Shown piece after piece: positions 1 to 7,100 of a stretch of DNA of 8,268 nucleotides. Each line of letters opens with the position of its first letter. Positions within the stretch are counted from its first letter, which is position 1. Under the pieces are notes generated by a model. It searched no databases, was not told the origin of the DNA, and saw nothing but the letters and a program-made list of their open reading frames with translations. The position numbers and the translations under genes were made by a program. The stretch lies in NCBI GenBank assembly GCA_030619405.1, contig JAUXBK010000112.1, positions 1-8,268 on the forward strand. Reading direction: 5' to 3'. This stretch comes from Sedimenticola sp. (GTDB taxonomy: Bacteria > Pseudomonadota > Gammaproteobacteria > Chromatiales > Chromatiaceae).

Positions 1-1026
1 CGCTACACGGTCGATCCCGGCTGGCAGATACCCCATTTCGAGAAGATGCTCTACACCCAGGCCCAGCTCGCCAGGCTCTACCTGCAGGCGGCCCGGGTGC
101 TCGGTCGTCCCGAGTACCTGGCGGTGGCCCGGGATACCCTGGATTTCGCCCTCTCCGGGCTGCGGGGGGAACGGGGGGGCTTTATCGCCAGTCTCTCTGC
201 GGTCGACCCGCAGGGGGAGGAGGGGGGTGGTTATCTGTGGCACCCGTCCCAGCTGGAACAGGTGCTGGATGCGCAGGAGCTGGCCTTTGCCCGCAGGCGC
301 TGGCAGCTGCAGGGGACCCCTGCCAACGACGGGGGCCATCTGCCCGTCGCTGGAGAGTCCCTGGAGCAGATCAGCCGCGAGACGGGGCAACCGGTGCAGG
401 CGCTCAGGCAGCTGGAGCAACAGACCCGGGAGAAGCTGCTCCGTTCCCGGACCCCCAGGAACCACCCCCGGGACAGGAAGCAGCTGGCGGCCTGGAACGG
501 ACTCATGCTGTCGGCGCTGGTGGACGGTGCGGCCACCCTGGGGGAGGAACGCTATCGCCAGGCGGCCTCTGCATTACGGGACTATCTGGTGACGCGTCTG
601 TGGGACGGGGAGAGCCTGTATCGGGCGCGGGCTCCAGAGGGGCGGATCGGCACGCCCGCCCTCGAAGACTATGTCTACGTGGCGGTCGGTTTGCACGACT
701 GGGCCACGCTCTCCGGCTCGGAAGCGGATCGGAAGCTCGCCCTCCGCCTGGCCCGGGCGGCCTGGAAAAAATTCTATCGAAAGGGGGGCTGGCAGAATAC
801 GGAACAGCTGTTGATACCCGGGATCGCCACCGAGCCGGCCATCTCCGACGGGCCGCTGCCCTCACCACCGGCGATGTTGATCGACCTGAGTTTTCGGCTG
901 AATGACCCGGAGATGCAGCACAAGGGGCGGGAAGCGATGGCCGTGGCCGCTGCCATGGTTAGTGAAAACCCCATCTGGTATGCCACCCAGGTGAGGAACC
1001 TGTGGCGACTGCCCGGGAGCCGGTGA
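1..1026 (+). CDS. YyaL/SPATA20-type thioredoxin-domain protein (DUF255), C-terminal half
   Basis: The reading frame is open from base 1 to the TGA at 1024-1026, so this is the last 341 residues of a gene that starts outside the window. The first internal Met at 46 is not the true start, because the family-typical sequence RYTVDPGWQIPHFEKMLY begins at base 1 and spans that Met. In this family an N-terminal thioredoxin-like DUF255 domain is followed by an alpha/alpha-toroid (six-hairpin glycosidase) fold, and full proteins are about 650-700 residues. Only the toroid part is present here. Further family landmarks are EGGGYLWHPSQLEQVL, RDRKQLAAWNGLMLSAL (the 'DDK-ltsWNGLmi' block) and LEDYVYVAVGLHDW. 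The CxxC-bearing domain lies upstream and cannot be inspected. The substrate of this family is not firmly known, and I assign no reaction. The protein carries no visible membrane segment in this part. It converges on the pentapeptide-repeat gene with only 46 bp between stops. Confidence 0.9.
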   Translation, partial: RYTVDPGWQIPHFEKMLYTQAQLARLYLQAARVLGRPEYLAVARDTLDFALSGLRGERGGFIASLSAVDPQGEEGGGYLWHPSQLEQVLDAQELAFARRRWQLQGTPANDGGHLPVAGESLEQISRETGQPVQALRQLEQQTREKLLRSRTPRNHPRDRKQLAAWNGLMLSALVDGAATLGEERYRQAASALRDYLVTRLWDGESLYRARAPEGRIGTPALEDYVYVAVGLHDWATLSGSEADRKLALRLARAAWKKFYRKGGWQNTEQLLIPGIATEPAISDGPLPSPPAMLIDLSFRLNDPEMQHKGREAMAVAAAMVSENPIWYATQVRNLWRLPGSR

Positions 1027-1072
1027 TCCCACTTCCCCGGTTCCAGGGAGCGCCTGGGTATTCCCTAGAGCT

Positions 1073-1414
1073 TCACTCCCGGTAACGCATCCGGGTGCCG
1101 TGCAGCAGCGACAGCGTGATCTCTTCGGAGGAGAGCTGTTTCGGAAAAAAGGCCCCAGAGATCCTGGCGCCGTTGATGCTGCTCCCTTCCATTCGGGTGT
1201 GCGAAAGGTCCACCCCGCGCAGATCGCACTGGCGCAGATAGCAGCCACTCAGATCCAGACCTTCCGCATCCAACCCCTGCAGGATCACCCCGCGCAGGTC
1301 GCTGTCGCGGAGATCACATGACTCGCCCGCCCGTCGGCGCCGGTTGAATTCTTTGACACGCCCCTCTCTCAGCAGTTGATAGAGTGGGTCATTCAATCTC
1401 TTTGGCATTGCCAT
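1073..1414 (-). CDS. small pentapeptide-repeat protein
   Basis: This 113-residue protein has a short charged N-terminal helix (residues about 10-30, rich in Arg: KEFNRRRRAGE). About twelve five-residue units follow at residues 33-92, in register as CDLRD, SDLRG, VILQG, LDAEG, LDLSG, CYLRQ, CDLRG, VDLSH, TRMEG, SSING, ARISG, AFFPK. This is the A(D/N)LxG pattern that forms a right-handed quadrilateral beta-helix. The later units drift from consensus. A tail (SSEEITLSLLHGTRMRYRE) closes the helix. There is no signal peptide, so it is probably cytosolic. Some pentapeptide proteins mimic DNA and protect gyrase (Qnr/MfpA), but those are about 180-220 residues. This one is too short to be called that, and its function is unknown. 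The ATG at 1414 is chosen over the one at 1408 because GGAGG lies 9 bases upstream. No co-directional neighbour is close: the DMT gene ends 436 bp upstream. Confidence 0.85.
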   Translation of the reverse strand: MAMPKRLNDPLYQLLREGRVKEFNRRRRAGESCDLRDSDLRGVILQGLDAEGLDLSGCYLRQCDLRGVDLSHTRMEGSSINGARISGAFFPKQLSSEEITLSLLHGTRMRYRE

Positions 1415-1423
1415 CCAACGATT

Positions 1424-1428
1424 CCTCC
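1424..1428 (-). promoter_or_regulatory. Shine-Dalgarno site of the pentapeptide gene
   Basis: On the - strand this reads GGAGG, with 9 bases before the ATG at 1414-1412. It is 15 bases from the second in-frame ATG at 1408, so it favours the first. Confidence 0.7.
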
Positions 1429-1509
1429 ACTTTTCGACTGGTTCTCCTGTTCTGATTATGGATCAAAACGACAAGAGTGCCAGCGCTCGGCTAATAAAAT
1501 CTGGAGAGG

Positions 1510-1576
1510 CTATTCAGCATTGCCCGTGGATCGTGGCGGCCACCACTCAGTGCTGAAACTAGGATGCGCTGAATAG
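1510..1576. repeat. 9-bp inverted repeat with a competing inner pairing
   Basis: CTATTCAGC at 1510-1518 is perfectly complementary to GCTGAATAG at 1568-1576. TTCAGCA at 1513-1519 is also perfectly complementary to TGCTGAA at 1551-1557, so the left arm can pair with either partner but not both. A small GTGG/CCAC hairpin (1533-1543) sits inside. On the - strand this would lie about 100-160 bases before the pentapeptide ATG and could be part of its leader. No T-run follows. Function is unknown and chance cannot be excluded. Confidence 0.4.
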
Positions 1577-1608
1577 TTACAACCTGCTTTTACTCCAGAC
1601 CTCAACAC

Positions 1609-1623
1609 CATGATTAGATCATG
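1609..1623. repeat. perfect CATGAT/ATCATG palindrome
   Basis: CATGAT, a three-base TAG spacer and ATCATG form a perfect 6-bp inverted repeat at the edge of an AT-rich island. The size and symmetry are compatible with a dimeric repressor site, but no adjacent promoter or regulator gene supports that. Confidence 0.35.
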
Positions 1624-1633
1624 AATATATATC

Positions 1634-1649
1634 TTATTAGTTCTAATAA
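1634..1649. repeat. perfect TTATTAG/CTAATAA palindrome
   Basis: The 7-bp arms TTATTAG (1634-1640) and CTAATAA (1643-1649) flank a two-base spacer. An A-run follows on the + strand, so on neither strand does it make a hairpin followed by a T-run. It is not a terminator and may simply reflect AT-rich sequence. Confidence 0.35.
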
Positions 1650-1711
1650 AAAAATACATTTTCAGACGAAAATTGGACACTCTGCAACGAGTACAGCCCG
1701 TTGCCGGCACC

Positions 1712-1787
1712 AAAAAAATGACAGGATTTACAGGATTGATCAGAATTTACAGAATTACATAAACCTGTAAATCCTGTTAATCCTGTC
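1712..1787 (-). terminator. palindromic ACAGGATT repeat; possible terminator of the DMT gene
   Basis: The left arm 1720-1737 (GACAGGATT-T-ACAGGATT) pairs with the right arm 1770-1787 (AATCCTGT-T-AATCCTGTC) over 18 positions with a single T/T mismatch. The 32-base loop contains degenerate copies of the same unit (CAGAATTT, ACAGAATT), so the whole element is a run of roughly 9-bp direct units folded back on itself. On the - strand the stem is followed, after a single A, by seven T residues (1718-1712), 64 bp past the DMT stop codon. That matches the layout of an intrinsic terminator, though the stem is AT-rich and the loop is long. From memory, arrays of ACAGGATT units with this symmetry recur as dispersed intergenic elements in unrelated bacteria. 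Terminator and mobile-repeat readings are not exclusive. Confidence 0.5.
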
Positions 1788-1850
1788 CATTTATTGAGGC
1801 GATTTTGAACGGAAATGGCGAGGTCTGTACTCGGCCCTCGGTCCTGATTC

Positions 1851-2738
1851 CTATCGTGTCACGCCGATATAGATTGCGGTCAGCGTCAGCAGCGCCCCGG
1901 TCAGATCCAGGAAAGTGGTAGGCCGGGCGAACAGGAGGATGTCCCAGCCGAAGGAAAGCGCCGGCTGCAGCAGGATGGTGATGCCGGTGATGGTGAGGGT
2001 CGCCCGCGGGATGTTGCGGGAGATGAGGTACCAGCCCAGTGCCTGGCAGAGCACCCCATAGGCCAGCAGATAGAGGAAGGAGGCGCGATCGGGAATGGCA
2101 AAGGTCTCCTCTGACAGCGGGATCTCCAGCCCCAGCAGCAGGGCGCAGACGGCGGCCATGACCGTCATACTCCAGATCGGGCTGGGATTACGCCGGGCGT
2201 GCTGCATGCGCCGCAGGATCATCATGTAGGCGGCATAGAAGAGGGCGGTCGCCAATCCCAGCAGCACACCACTGCGCCACTCATCCGAAAGGTGTCCCCA
2301 GCCCGGCCCTACCAGCAGCAGCAACCCGAAAATGGCCAGGATCACGGCGCTCAGGGTGCGCCAGGTCACCCGCTCTCCCAGGAACAGCGCACCGGCGGCG
2401 ATCATCACGAACACCTGGAAATTCCCCAGCACCGTGGCCAGCCCCGGGCCGACACCCTCGATGCTTCGGTGCCACACGCTGAGGTCGGCCGCAAACATCA
2501 GTCCGGCCGCCATGGCCCAGAGCAGGGTCCGGACTCCGATCTGGAGACGCTCCCGCAGCAGCAGGGCGACCACCACCAGCGCCAGGGCGCCGAACAGCAT
2601 ACGGTAGAAGCCGGCGCTGACAGGCCCCACCCCGGATACCTTGACGAATACCGAGGAGAAACTGATCAGCACGGCGCCGGCGGCCAGACCCAGGATGGCA
2701 GTTGGTTGGTTGAGGGGTGGATTTCGGGTATCTGACAT
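1851..2738 (-). CDS. EamA-family (drug/metabolite transporter superfamily) inner-membrane permease
   Basis: The 295-residue product is almost wholly hydrophobic, with about ten predicted membrane helices arranged as two EamA repeats (roughly residues 15-145 and 155-290). Landmarks are ILGLAAGAVLISFSSVFVKV in helix 1, AGFYRMLFGALALV in helix 2, LATVLGNFQVFVMIAAGALFLGERVTW spread over the end of repeat 1, and LTITGITILLQPALSF in repeat 2. These proteins move small metabolites such as amino acids across the cytoplasmic membrane. The substrate cannot be read from sequence here. The start is uncertain. I use the ATG at 2738, but a TTG at 2753 (adding MLTRA) is in frame. Neither has a strong ribosome site: GAGAG lies only 2 bases from the ATG. 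A TATACT at 2771-2766 on the - strand could be a -10 and would leave almost no leader for the TTG. The gene is divergent from the HDOD gene and appears monocistronic. Confidence 0.88.
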   Translation of the reverse strand: MSDTRNPPLNQPTAILGLAAGAVLISFSSVFVKVSGVGPVSAGFYRMLFGALALVVVALLLRERLQIGVRTLLWAMAAGLMFAADLSVWHRSIEGVGPGLATVLGNFQVFVMIAAGALFLGERVTWRTLSAVILAIFGLLLLVGPGWGHLSDEWRSGVLLGLATALFYAAYMMILRRMQHARRNPSPIWSMTVMAAVCALLLGLEIPLSEETFAIPDRASFLYLLAYGVLCQALGWYLISRNIPRATLTITGITILLQPALSFGWDILLFARPTTFLDLTGALLTLTAIYIGVTR

Positions 2739-2847
2739 AGCTCTCGTCAGCAATCAGGGGTGGACAGTATACCCCAGCAGACAGCCTCCCGATCCCCACA
2801 AAAAAGCGGCTCTTTCGCGCCACCCTGATCGTGTTTCAATTATTGAG

Positions 2848-2906
2848 GTTCTTGCATAATTCTTAAATCCCCTCTCCCGGGGGAAGAGGTGGTATTTAGC
2901 AAGAGC
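2848..2906. repeat. imperfect long stem-loop in the DMT/HDOD divergent region
   Basis: Nested complementary arms are visible. The outer arms are GTTCTTGC (2848-2855) with GCAAGAGC (2899-2906), with one G-T pair. Inner pairing is AAATCC (2865-2870) with GGTATTT (2891-2897, one bulge), then CCTCT (2871-2875) with AGAGG (2885-2889) around a CCC/GGG centre. No T-run follows on either strand, so it is not an intrinsic terminator. The inner core resembles the CCCCTCTCCC...GAGAGGGG type of dispersed palindrome that I recall from many proteobacterial genomes. Confidence 0.4.
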
Positions 2907-3013
2907 TTCTGTTGTAATTCATTTCAGCGCACCTCTGTCACGTCGGTTTCAGCAGAGGATCGAGGCCGGATCAGGGTACCAGCCCCCCGCCTGTCGGTCC
3001 TTCTTAAAGAACC

Positions 3014-3044
3014 TTGACAGTCGACCGATAAACGTCAGTATAAG
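3014..3044 (+). promoter_or_regulatory. candidate sigma70 promoter of the HDOD gene
   Basis: A perfect TTGACA (3014-3019) is followed by TATAAG (3039-3044), five of six matches to the -10 consensus, with a 19-base spacer, slightly longer than the ideal 17. The predicted start near 3051 would give a leader of about 25 bases before the TTG at 3076. The palindrome TTCTTAAAGAA (3001-3011) lies immediately upstream and could be an activator or repressor site. Confidence 0.5.
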
Positions 3045-3075
3045 CCTGACAGGGCACCCCGGAGCCGACCGTTCC

Positions 3076-3978
3076 TTGAACACAACTGACAACCACCCCG
3101 CTGAGGAAAATACTCAGCTGACCCCTCTTGTCCTGGCGCAGCGGGTGAGCGACCTGGTCTCGTTACCCGATGTCTACCTGAGGGTTCGGACACTGCTGGA
3201 TGACCCGGACGCCACGCTCAACGACATCGCCGGGGCGATCTCCCTCGATTCCGGCCTTACCACTCGACTACTGCGTATTGCCAACAGCGCCTATTTTGGC
3301 TTTTCCGCGCAGATCGACAGCGTCACCCGCGCCATCACACTGGTTGGCACCCAGCAGGTTCACGACCTGGTGCTTGCCACCTCTGTGGTAAATGCCTTTT
3401 CCGGCGTGGCCGTGGAAGGAATGGAGATGAAGCGCTTCTGGCGGACCAGCCTGCTGTGTGCTGCCGGTTCCAGGGTGTTGGCAGAGCGTTGCGGCATCCT
3501 CGACAGTGGACGCATATTCATCGCCGGCCTGCTGGCGCATGTCGGCCGGCTGGTGCTCTGGCTGCAGCAGCCAGCTGCCATGCGGCAGGCGCAGCTGGCG
3601 GTTGGGCAGCAGGGTACGACCATCCATCAGGCCCTGGATGAGATACTGGGTTTCGATGATGCCGCGATAGCCGATGAACTGCTCAACTGCTGGAATCTGC
3701 CTGATACCCTGGTGGAACCGGTGCGTCGTTACCCCCATCCCGCGAGTGATCAGGGTGCGTTGCTGGAAGCATCCATAGTACATATCGCCTCGGCGGTCGC
3801 TGACGCGGCCGGCCAGCAATCCAGCCGGGATGAGCTGATCCGACAACTGGATGGCACCGCCTGGTCGGCCACCGGGCTCACCCCTGACTCACTGGTCACC
3901 CTGATGGAGGAAGCGGAGACGCTCACGGCGGAACTGGCGGAGATGTTTCTACCGGCTCTACCACCAGTAACGGCGTAG
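3076..3978 (+). CDS. stand-alone HDOD-domain signalling protein
   Basis: The 300-residue soluble protein is almost entirely one HDOD domain (about residues 22-235). Key blocks are LVSLPDVYLRVRTLLDDP, ISLDSGLTTRLLRIANSAYFGF (the hallmark NSAYFG at 70-75), VGTQQVHDLVLATSV and IFIAGLLAHVGRLVL. In the last block the usual GLLHDIG is replaced by GLLAHVG, so the HD metal pair is absent at that place. HDOD domains generally lack HD phosphohydrolase residues and act as regulatory or scaffold modules in signalling, c-di-GMP responses and stress control. No receiver, GGDEF or kinase domain is attached. The remaining C-terminus (residues 236-300) is acidic and helical. The TTG start is supported by CGGAG 11 bases upstream, by the promoter at 3014-3044, and by the need for sequence ahead of the domain. 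The first in-frame ATG is deep inside the domain. The gene converges on the GGDEF/EAL gene, suggesting but not proving shared c-di-GMP biology. Confidence 0.88.
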   Translation: MNTTDNHPAEENTQLTPLVLAQRVSDLVSLPDVYLRVRTLLDDPDATLNDIAGAISLDSGLTTRLLRIANSAYFGFSAQIDSVTRAITLVGTQQVHDLVLATSVVNAFSGVAVEGMEMKRFWRTSLLCAAGSRVLAERCGILDSGRIFIAGLLAHVGRLVLWLQQPAAMRQAQLAVGQQGTTIHQALDEILGFDDAAIADELLNCWNLPDTLVEPVRRYPHPASDQGALLEASIVHIASAVADAAGQQSSRDELIRQLDGTAWSATGLTPDSLVTLMEEAETLTAELAEMFLPALPPVTA

Positions 3979-4007
3979 CAGACGGCGCGCAGCAAACAGA
4001 TTGTAGG

Positions 4008-4031
4008 ATGCGGTGAGCCTGCGAACCGCAT
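4008..4031. repeat. ATGCGGT/ACCGCAT inverted repeat (REP-like)
   Basis: ATGCGGT (4008-4014) and ACCGCAT (4025-4031) form a perfect 7-bp inverted repeat around a 10-base centre, preceded by TGTAGG. The phrase TGTAGGATGCGGTGA...ACCGCAT matches, from memory, a dispersed intergenic palindrome common in gammaproteobacteria. It starts 30 bp after the HDOD stop. Confidence 0.5.
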
Positions 4032-4073
4032 TACCTGCTGATGGCAGGGATGGAGGGAATGCAGGTTTCATCT

Positions 4074-4098
4074 CGTTCCCACGCTTGGCGTGGGAACG
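4074..4098. repeat. perfect 11-bp-stem hairpin (REP-like) between convergent genes
   Basis: CGTTCCCACGC (4074-4084) and GCGTGGGAACG (4088-4098) are exact reverse complements around a three-base TTG loop. The stem is very stable and lies between the converging HDOD and GGDEF/EAL genes. No T-run follows on either strand, so it is not a classic intrinsic terminator. It could block exonucleases or aid termination in both directions. The CGTTCCCACGCT...GCGTGGGAACG core is, from memory, a widely dispersed repeat in gammaproteobacteria and other lineages. Confidence 0.7.
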
Positions 4099-4105
4099 TC
4101 GGACG

Positions 4106-4128
4106 TGGCGCTCCAGCGCCATAGGCGC
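4106..4128. repeat. second hairpin of the REP-like doublet, with alternative pairing
   Basis: TGGCGCT (4106-4112) and AGCGCCA (4115-4121) form a 7-bp inverted repeat around CC. GCGCC (4116-4120) can instead pair with GGCGC (4124-4128) around ATA, so two mutually exclusive hairpins are possible. It follows the 4074-4098 hairpin by 7 bp, giving the two-hairpin layout typical of REP or MITE-like units. Confidence 0.5.
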
Positions 4129-4160
4129 GGGTTGGATGCGAACAGTACCGGCAGCGGTCA

Positions 4161-7100
4161 CTACGATGCCCTGTTCGCCCTGTGTTCCTGCAGAATAGCA
4201 ACCGGCGGCAGTGAGGTTTCATTCAAAACCCCTGCTATCGCCGGTGCACCGGGCAGATTGTCGACTGCCTGTATATAGGCACTATCTCCCAGTGCGTTCA
4301 TAACCTTGTGGCGAATGCTGGCGCTCCCCCCCAGCAACTTGTCCGCCGCTTCCCGGGGCACAGGCCTGCTGATGAAATAGCCCTGGATCTCGTTGCACCC
4401 AAGTTCCTGCAGAAAACGCAGCTGAGCTTCGCTCTCCACACCCTCGGCGATCACAGAGAGTCCCATGCCATGGGACATGGCAATAATAGAGCTGACGAGC
4501 GAGGCATCCGACGGGTTGCTCGTGATATCGGAGATGAAAGTCCGGTCGATCTTGAGCTTATCCACCGGAAAACGTTTGAGACAGCTCAGGGAGGAGTATC
4601 CGGTGCCAAAGTCATCGAGGGATATCTGCATGCCGGCACGGCTGAACCTGTCCATGGTGGCGACAGCGCTGTCCACGTTCTGCATCACCACACTCTCGGT
4701 AATCTCCAGTTCAAGAATGCTTGGTGGCATACCTGAGTCCGCAACCTGGTTAAGCAGGTTCGCGGCAAAAGCCTCACTTTGGAACTGTACCGGAGAGAGG
4801 TTAACGGCAATCGAGATCTCACCGTAGCCCTTTTCCCACCACATTTTGCTCTGCAGGCAGGCGGTGCGTATCACCCAACTACCGATCTTGTGTATGATAC
4901 CGCTTTGCTCCGCCAGTGGTATGAAATCATTCGGAGGAACCAGCCCGAGCCTCGGATGCTTCCAACGCACCAGTGCCTCCATTCCGGTGATGCGGGCTGA
5001 CTGCAAATCCACTTTGGGCTGGTAATAGAGAATAAGCTCGCCCTGCTCAGTGGCCTTGAATAACTCGTTTTCGAGTCGTACCTGCTGTTTGAGTTGCTTG
5101 TCGATATCATTCGAATAGAACGTATATTTGCTGCGTCCGCTGCTCTGTTTTGCCTGACGCATGGCACTGCTGGCATGGCTTAACAGATGGTCGGCTGTAT
5201 GCCCATCGTCCGGGAACAGACTCAGCCCGATATTGGCATTCAGATAGATCTCATTTCCCTCGATGGTGACGGCCTTTTTGAAGCTGCTGAATATGCGATT
5301 GATAACCCGGACCACAGATTCAATTTGCTGCAGATCAGAGAGCAGAATAACGAACCGGTCGTTGTTTATCCGTGAGATACTGAATGTCGGCACCTCCTTG
5401 TCGATAACCGACACCGTATCAGTGCTGCGCAGAATCCTTTTCAATTTGACAGAGACCGCCTTGACGCTCTTTGTGGCTACGGTAACACCAAACGTATCGT
5501 TTATACGCTGCAGCATATCGATGTCTAGAATCATCACCACGGCCTTGGTGTTATTGCGGCGTGCCCGTTCGATCGCCTGTGAAATGCGGTCAAACAGCAA
5601 CAGCTGATTGGGCAGACCGGTTGAGTCGTCACGGTACAACTTGGACGCATCGGCGTTTTGACTCTCCAGCAGGGCCTGTTCCAGTTGCTGCACCTGCTGT
5701 TTCAGATCGCTCAAAGAGCTCATGCCATCATCCGGGTCGGTGTCGACCAATCGCAGGGAGGTTGTCGTCTGTTGCCCGTCCGTTTGGGATATCTCCCTTT
5801 TCGGCGCTGCCATAGCTTGTGCCGGTGGGTGATTCTCCTGCGGGACGATATCGTCTGTTGAATTGGCTGCATGGTCCTTCTGCGACCATCCGACGACGCG
5901 ATTGCGACCATTCTCCTTGGCCGCGTACAGTGCTATGTCGGCCTGATTGACCATTTCACTGGGATCGGGGGCACCGTCAGCGAGGCTGGATACACCGAAG
6001 CTGGCGGTTATCCGAATCGCGCTGGTGAATTTGATCTCGTTTCCGTTCAGCAGGGCAGAGCGCATGCGCTCTGCAACGGAATGGGCAAACGCCATGTCAG
6101 CCCCTTGCAGCACGACACAAAACTCCTCCCCGCCATATCGTCCCACCAGGTCGTTTGGGCGCACTGTATTGATGAGAATGCCGGCCACCAGTTTAATTAC
6201 CTTGTCACCGGTGGCATGCCCGAATCGATCATTGACCGATTTGAAATGATCGATGTCGGTCATGATACAGCTGAGTTCTTCACCCTGTTCCCGTGCTTCC
6301 TGAAAAAGGGTCTTGAAGCCCTCGAAGAAGGAGCGCCGGTTCATACAGTTGGTCAAGGGGTCACGTGTTGCAAGCAGTTGCAGTTCCTGGTTCTGACGTG
6401 AAATCTCTCTTTGGCTCTGCTTGAGGCGACCAAGCGTCTGTTCCAGTTCGGTGTTCTTGTGCTCTATCTCGGTAACGTCATCGAAAGTGACCAGTGCACC
6501 CCGAACCTCATTGGATTGGCCATTGATGGGCGACGCGCTGACCTGAAATGTATACCTTTCTTTCATTTCTGTTATCAGTTTGAGTTGAACACGCGTGTTC
6601 ACTGTCTCACCCTGGTTGATCCTGGTCCAGGGGAAAAGTGTCTTCTCCCGTGCTTCACCGTTGATCTCCCAATCGAGATCACGAGCCTTCTTTCCCATCA
6701 GTGTTTTTGCTGTCAGGCCGGTCTTTTTGGCAAAGGCTGCGTTGGCAAACAAGATATGCTCTTTCTGGTCGAGAATGAGCAGTCCCTCGGCCAGGGTATC
6801 CAGTGCCTTGCGCACCCGGTCGGGTATGACGGCATCGGGATTGAGTTCCCTCAGGGCGCGTTTCAGAAAAACAAGATAGAGCAGAAAGCCCACCAGGGCG
6901 ACGAACAGGGTGAGGCCGTAGAAGGAGTTTTGAAACAGTGATTCGTCCTCCATGACACCCAGTGGTGGAAAACTCACCTCGAAACTTCCCCAGGGTTCCC
7001 CCCCGTTGTAGATGGGTACTCTGATCTGTTCGGCCGTGGAATGCTCCCCAGCCTCAAGATCCCAGTGCTGGTTGTGATCACCGGCTTCTGAGACCAGATC

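Larger units (their letters stand above)
1415..1850. other. 436-bp gene-free stretch between the DMT and pentapeptide genes
   Basis: No credible gene is seen on either strand. Short open frames here lack family signatures and ribosome sites. The stretch contains three small palindromic signals (1510-1576, 1609-1623, 1634-1649), an AT-rich island at about 1611-1680, and the 68-bp imperfect palindrome at 1720-1787. The bases from 1788 to 1850 show nothing distinct. I found no convincing -35/-10 pair for the pentapeptide gene; only a CATAAT-like -10 is visible on the - strand near 1455-1460. Confidence 0.6.
2739..3075. other. 337-bp divergent intergenic region
   Basis: This region separates the DMT gene (-) from the HDOD gene (+). 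It holds a possible -10 (TATACT, 2771-2766) for the DMT gene, a long imperfect stem-loop (2848-2906) and the candidate HDOD promoter (3014-3044). The TTCTTAAAGAA palindrome at 3001-3011 sits just upstream of that promoter. I see no coding sequence in the region. Confidence 0.55.

Noticed and set aside
231..868. Antisense and alternative-frame open frames over the YyaL-like gene
   Set aside because: They are low-complexity Arg/Pro/Ser/Gly translations typical of out-of-frame high-G+C DNA, and frame 1 has clear family motifs throughout.
1045..1066. AGGGA/TCCCT hairpin as a terminator between the YyaL-like and pentapeptide genes
   Set aside because: The stem is only five to six pairs with a 12-base loop and no T-run on either strand.
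1712..1787. CRISPR array or iteron-type origin suggested by the ACAGGATT units
   Set aside because: The units are about 9 bp, imperfect and arranged as a fold-back palindrome with no spacers. No cas, rep or dnaA-box context is visible.
2199..2735. Long open frames on the + strand opposite the DMT gene
   Set aside because: They are rich in His, Gln and Arg with no family signature, while the - strand frame has ten clean membrane helices. They are antisense shadows in high-G+C sequence.
4031..4222. Small open frames on both strands across the convergent gap
   Set aside because: They translate the REP-like hairpins and lack ribosome sites and homology. The region is explained by palindromic repeats.
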